Shown: piece after piece, positions 58,145 through 64,000 of the stretch
Position numbering within the stretch: the first letter of the stretch is position 1
How the letters are laid out: each line of letters starts with the position of its first letter
Source: Prosapia bicincta
Lineage: Eukaryota; Arthropoda; Insecta; Hemiptera; Cercopidae
DNA: 64,000 bases
Reading direction: 5' to 3'
Assembly (NCBI GenBank): GCA_036971475.1
Contig: JBAIZL010000001.1
Location: 207,911,341-207,975,340, forward strand
Translations under genes and position numbers: made by a program
Notes under the pieces: model-generated
What the model was told of the DNA's origin: nothing
Seen by the model: the letters and a program-made list of their open reading frames with translations, nothing else
Database searches by the model: none

Positions 58145-60618
58145 AACTACCCTAATTATTCAATTTGGCTACTATAGTCCCCCATTCTATTTAACGTATC
58201 TAAAGATACCAACTCGCTCCTTAACAATTTTATCTATACACCTAATTATTTTCTATGATTTAAAGACACTTTCCCAATAATGTTCACTACAGTCTTATTA
58301 ATGTTCACAGTTTTTAATTAAAGTACCTTAATTAACACTCTTGATATGTCAACATATTAATAACTTAGTTTAATAATTTATGAATAAATTTCCATATATT
58401 TATTTATATTCATCACTTCTATTTAACACTGTCTAGTATTTTTTCGCCAAATTATATAACCTAACTTCTTTTATAATGTTTTTACTCTTTAACTATAATA
58501 TAATTTCTTTACCTTTCTATAGTCACACCGTCAGCTTTCTAAATAATTACCAATCCCATAAACGTAATATTACCTACATGTATTCATCTCACATCCAGTT
58601 ATTACAAATTATACCAATTTACATTATTACGATGCAGTGACCAAGATTGATTGCTTAACGAATACTACCATTACTAAAAAATGGGGACTTTTAAGGTTGT
58701 AGGTTTTTAATACAATTAGGGTAATAAATTCAGTGTTTAATTGCTCTTTCTCTCGGGTCATTATTAATGGATCTGCTATAAATTACAAAGTGTTGAAAAA
58801 AACTAGATTATTTTGTGTGTGTATATATATATATAATGAATTTCAAATTGTTCTGAATTTACTAATGTATAGATTTTGTTGGCTAAATCCAATGTAAGAA
58901 AGCGTATACCCTGTGTTGAGCTCCTGGAATCCTGACCGTTGTGTTAACTGCTTCACTGTACTTTTATACAGTTTAACTTACATCCATACATTCTGTACTA
59001 TCTGCCTAATTAATTCACGTCACACTTTTATATTTTGACACATTAATAACTAACAACTCCCTAACTCTTCTAACAAAATTAGCCCTTTTTAAAATATTGC
59101 ATACAAATTTGTCCCCCCTTCCCAAAATACGTCTGCACTCTTCCGATGTTCCCTAAATATTTTTGTCTTTTGCCCGATCATTTTAATTTTTTAAAACCAC
59201 CATGTATCCCCCCTTACGTAATTCAGTTATTTCAGTTTCTCCCACGAATCTTTAAAGATTGTTTTCACTCGGTAACAGTGAGACCTTCCCAAGCTATTCT
59301 TGGTCACATGGAATACTTAAATCTAAAATTCTTGGACTCTTATTTTGTCAGTGGGTTTCCTTCAGCTCTTGTTTACTTATGACTACACCCGAAATATAAC
59401 AAGGGTTAAGCTCTCTTTACCGATACTTTAGTGAAACTATCGGTCACTCCTTTCTTATTATTTCTAAAGATTATTAGGTTTTTTAATACTAACTAAATTT
59501 ATAAATATTTATATATTTAAGAAATTTTTTATATATTTATTTATTTATAAGTAATTTTGTCTTGAAAGATTTTACTTGGATTTTTCAACTTTACTATCCT
59601 TGTCATTGAGTTATTTACTCAAATTTGGAATATATATAAAATAAGAAAAATATATCAAACTTAAATTATTTTGCCGACCTTTGTTGAATTTCAGGCACCG
59701 AAATGTAAAATAAATTATTATTTTTAAAATAATCCTTTTGATTGTCAATGGCAATAGGTGATTTTTTTATAAATTATGAACAGATAATTTTAACAAATAT
59801 GAATACTCAATTTATCATAATTGAAGATATCAGGAAGAATAAATTGTTACTCAGTTCCTATGATTTAAATTTATTTAAATAAAAGCTCAATTCATATATT
59901 TAAAGCAGGTTTGAAAAACATTTAATATTTTTATATATTTACTCAAATAGTGCTATGGTATTTTTAACCTTTTTTCTATGCATTGTCTGTGCATTATCTT
60001 GTGTAGGAGAAAGGAAAACTGTTTTTCGTTCAAATGCAATTGAACATCTTGTAAAGTCACACAAGGGAATTCCTAAAATTTCAATTTAATGATCTATCCC
60101 TCTCTGAAAGACAATACCCTGCTGATTTCCTTTAAGATTAATTAGTCACTATTTTTTGTACATGTATTTTGAAATATTTACTGTACACGCTCTTTTGTTC
60201 ACTAAATAGCAATATAAATTAAATTAATTTAAATATCGTAACCCTTGGAACGATCTCGAATAATTTCAGGTATTATGAAAAGATAGCTCCTATTTCTACA
60301 AATTTCCATGTTTTAATGGCTCAATGACCCATTGTAAATGTATTATTATTAATTAATTAACTGTAGTATGTTTTGATTGAGCAGCAGAATATATGTCTGT
60401 TGTACGATTGTTGTCGATATGATTTGTCCTCGTCAGCCTTGAATAATGTATAAAACTTGTCTAACATTATTATCGACGGATGAGTAATAAAGCATGTTAA
60501 GATAATAAATTACACAATAGTAAATTATATATTTATTGAAAAAAACCTTAATTTTTTTTACCATATCTTTTTTTAAAAAAAATAATAAAACCTAACATTA
60601 GAACATGTACGAGCTCAC

Positions 60619-60727
60619 CTATTACTTTTAGCTCAATAAATATACTGGAAGGAGGGTGAGTGGAGACCTGACACTCGTACATTCCCGCGTCTCTGCCTTG
60701 GATGAACTTTATCTGAAGTCCCCAGTT
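60619..60727 (-). CDS. Dpr-family protein, exon for second half of Ig1
   Basis: The 109-bp exon begins after TTTGTTCCAG (acceptor before 60727) and ends at donor GTGAGC (60618). It encodes NWGLQIKF, RDAGMYECQVSTHPP and FIELKVI, then a phase-1 G that completes the first Glu codon of the Ig2 exon. W-x-L-Q-I-K followed by the Y-E-C-Q-V-S-T motif is the signature of the Ig1 F-G region in Dpr proteins. The matching first half of Ig1 and the signal peptide were not found up to 64000, so they must lie further along the minus-strand upstream direction. Confidence 0.93.
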
Positions 60728-63700
60728 CTGGAACAAATAATACATACAATATTAGCAACAGCAGTAAACGTCACAGCTACATAGTTACAATTTCATTTTA
60801 TATCAACAGAGTGTTCCGTTCACGATTTAAAATTTTTAAATTAAAACCTACAATTGGAGTCCACTGAAGAAGGATTCTCTTCCCTCTCCGGGCGTTTGAA
60901 AATATTTTTCTTCATGTTAATATGCTTTTAATTCAAACACATTTAATGCGCCAAAATAGCGAATATAATAAAGAAAAGGAAAATTGTTTCTCGTTATTTT
61001 ATAGTGAAATGTAAAATAAAGGGGGGTTTACAATATTTAAAAAAATATTTTAGATCAATTTACCCATAATGTTTGATCAACTATTAAAAAAATGTCCAAA
61101 GCTACAAAAAAGGCTTGTTTTGAATTTACTAATACATTGGTATACATATTTTTTGTACACATATTTTCCTCTTAAACACTAATCACCGGTACAATTTTTT
61201 GTTCTTGGGAACATAAACATTTTAAATGAAAGATAACTATTACGAATTATATATTTGTTGACGAAACCCAATTTTAAATAAAACCACAATTGAAATTTAT
61301 TCAAGCCTTAATTACAAATATTTATTTATTTATAACACTTAATGAAGTTGTTAGATTTACAGCTACAAAAAACATTTAAACAAATTAAATTCTATCAAGT
61401 ACGATCCCACGGATACATTATATTGAGTTAATTGCATAGGTTCCCAGTTTATTTCTAGTTATTGTATCTTTATGAGAATTCAATAAGATATTTCTTTATT
61501 TCCCTTGTTACACAGCCCTACAAGAGATCCAGTACACGCTGGCATAACATAAAGGAACGTTTATAAAATTGTTATTTGGTTTTTAGACCTCTAACCTGAT
61601 AGCATAGCTAGCGTTGACCAGTTATATTTATCATTTTTTTTATCATCCGTGTCAAATAGGGTTTGTACGATTTATATATGAGATATTTCTTATTTCTGTT
61701 TGTAATATAGAAAATATATTTCCAAAATTCAAAGTCAAATATATTATGTTTGATTATTTACATTTTCTTTAAGCCAGATGTCTTACAGTTCAAGTTATTT
61801 CTATAGAAGCAACCAGTACTTATAATTGATTTTTTTTAGTTCCATCTACAGAAAACCCATTCCGTCACTAATACTTTTGTAGGTATAAACATTTGCAGAA
61901 TGAATACGAATAAATTAATTCAACTTGTCTTTGAAATTAGAAAATACTATCTTATCTTCCATGAAGCCTGTTTACATGTGAGTATTATTTATTAAGTAGA
62001 AATATAAATTTATCAAGAGGAGCAATAAAACCCAACTTATACGACTCAAGTCTCCCTCGTTAAAACGTTCCCATTTACAGTAGGCCCGCTACGCATCTCC
62101 CACTCTGCATTACTTGCCTGTTTAATTACAATTAATTTCACTTCCTAACAAAATCATTGTGCTAACTATGATAATCTACACTCCTTGAAACCAGACACAG
62201 ACATACAACTAACGAAATACTTAAAGGAAGATTATACCTTGATAATTAGCGACGTTTGGTTAGTGGAGGTAAAAAATATTTTTTTTTTTTTAAAGAGAAG
62301 CATTTTATTAGGGTTTATAAATACCTATATTTAAATCTACTAACCATGAAGTAAATTATAGCTGTTCTAGTTAGGATTGATCTAATATGTCAGACTCAAC
62401 CTGATAGCGCACATCGACCAACCTAATCTTTAATGCGCTGTAAGGCACGATTCGATCGAAAAGGGAACCTAGCTCAGTCTCATAAAATCCGACTATATGT
62501 TCTCTACTCAGGAGCTTTTTAGAATAGGTTATAGTTTACTTTAATAACTTTAAATTAAACATAACTTCATATATTTTACAAAAATCATTCAAAACGTAAT
62601 ATTTATTACACGGTAATTTTTTTTATCAATTTTAAACTGTTATTTTCTTATTTTAAGGACAGAATGTTATTATTTAAAGAACAGGTACTTTCATACAGTT
62701 GTTCATCAATTTACCATGTATTTAAAGGTATAGATAAGCAATATTTCAACCTAAGAATAAGGGGTAGTCAGGATTGTCAGTTCTTTCATACCATTATAGA
62801 TCTCTTTGTACTGATAAATTACATTACATTAGTAATAATTAGTAAAAATTATGATTCAAACGTTTACAAAAATTTTTTAAACTGTAGTTAAATGTTGTTA
62901 GAAACTAGAAAATAAAATAGCTGTCGTAATGTGGTCGCATACCATGTGCGTACCATGTGTGTTTTCACTATCTTTTGCTCAACATATTGCTATCAGAGGC
63001 AAAATTGTCAATGGTAGACTGTAGTATTCCTAGCATTGGCTGTGTCAACTCTTGGAATAGTTACTGTCGTACCCACTGAATACAATTATTGAATGCAGTG
63101 CGTAAGAGTATGTATGATCAGTCTAAGGAATAATTTACTGATCTTGTGGAATTCCTACAAAGTAATGATAAGTGTGATATCTAGACGAGAAAAATAATGT
63201 ATAGAAAAGACGTAAAGGAGAGGGGAGAACTTTTCTTGGAAATCTTCTTTACTTGTTTTTGACAATTTCTAACTTGACTCAGCAACATAGTAAACTATTT
63301 TAACTTTAACTTGTATTTAATTTTCAAGCTATGTAAATACGAATCATTTGACAGCACCATATAGGAGATAACGTTAGTGTTTTGAAGGATGACACTATAT
63401 TATATTAAAATAGGTTATGCTGTATAGGTTTTGTGATTTCGTAAGCTTTTTGTACAGTAACCCATGCAAGAGATTCGTTTAGCTTCTTTTGTAAATATAG
63501 TCACGTGTTTTCCTAAAATTAATAATTACATAGGATCGTAAATAAACTTATATTGTACAATAAAACAAATTTATTTATCTTGCCTTTTACAAATATGTCC
63601 CTAAAAATAAACCTAAACTATATAAATGTATTGTATTACATAGTAAAAGTCATTTAAATTGTTATAAAATTATTGTAATATATAACATTAAAACACCTTA

Positions 63701-64000
63701 AAATGTCTGATGTTTATTAAGATACAATATTACGTTTATGAATGTTGAAAAGTTATTGGATATTATTAAATTTAGCTCTAGGCGATCACACATAAACCAG
63801 GTGTATGAAATAAGTAAATATTCAGGCCTAGATTTACAATGGAAGATTATGGAGAGTTAATGTCAAAATAAATATTGGCTAAATGACCCAGGACGACTGT
63901 TCTTTATTCTTTTCTGTTGTAATAAAGAAGGGACTAAAATTCAAGTTATGATGCGAAGAATAGCTAATTACGTATATATAGTGTATGGAAGGATTATACT
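60728..64000. other. Upstream dpr intron or flank, no exon found
   Basis: I searched the minus strand for the Ig1 first half (Trp-Ile/Val-Arg-Arg near a Leu-x-x-Gly strand) and found none. Less AT-rich islands at 62040-62115 and 62395-62510 have short open frames without recognisable domains and may be old repeat pieces. Confidence 0.45.

Larger units (their letters stand above)
56818..60618 (-). other. Intron between Ig1b and Ig2 exons of the dpr gene
   Basis: It contains a (TA)n/(TATG)n tract (57442-57533), the Gag-like pseudogene (57614-58144), a short (GTAT)n near 58816, and otherwise AT-rich DNA. The open frame at 59146-59382 has no recognisable domain. Confidence 0.6.

Noticed and set aside
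59146..59382. 78-codon plus-strand frame within the dpr intron
   Set aside because: Neither strand gives a recognisable domain and composition is like the surrounding intron.

Overview
The window looks like an insect nuclear genome segment: very AT-rich, intron-rich and crowded with repeats. It has short stretches of the GGTTAGGTTAGG type related to the insect telomere word TTAGG, and exons of a Dpr-family immunoglobulin gene, a family known from insects. No order or species can be assigned from the sequence alone. Coding DNA is sparse and most long open frames are accidental.

Positions about 681-15237 and 30177-41661 are two direct-orientation copies of one long, non-coding segment. Each copy holds a 41-bp minisatellite (1360-4140 and 35001-36530), a shared AT-rich spacer and a palindromic repeat near the right end. 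The copies differ sharply in two places. Copy 1 has expanded a 32-bp GTA-rich minisatellite to about 3 kb (8618-14285), while copy 2 keeps about one unit. Copy 2 also carries about 4.1 kb (30322-34443) absent from copy 1. A 2713-bp pogo/Tigger-type transposon with TA target duplication sits inside the 32-bp array (9379-12091). Its transposase has lost one catalytic Asp and is frame-shifted before a PHD finger.

Between the two copies lies what I read as a two-exon minus-strand gene for a small secreted cysteine-rich peptide of inhibitor-cystine-knot (ICK) type. Exon 1 with signal peptide and TATA box is at 29825-29657; exon 2 with most cysteines and a poly(A) signal is at 16435-16296. Its roughly 13.2-kb intron contains a large inverted structure: two arrays of about 140-bp satellite monomers facing each other (18310-20760 and 26395-28490). 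Outside each array are ATGGCAGCC-rich flanks and (TA)n tracts. Between the arrays are a decayed tyrosine-recombinase-like ORF, a small Tigger-type MITE and a LINE-like tail.

From 41662 to 53400 the DNA is AT-rich and largely gene-free, with microsatellites, two palindromic elements and SINE-like pieces. From 53406 to 60727 the minus strand carries three exons of a dpr-family gene: the second half of Ig1, Ig2, and a terminal exon with a GPI-type hydrophobic tail. Splice phases match throughout. The upstream exons must lie beyond 64000. One of its introns holds a decayed Gag-like frame with a 54-bp coiled-coil repeat.

The genes do not form a pathway. The main interest is architectural: a tiny secreted-peptide gene split by a giant inverted satellite structure and flanked by a segmental duplication whose minisatellites evolve very differently in the two copies.
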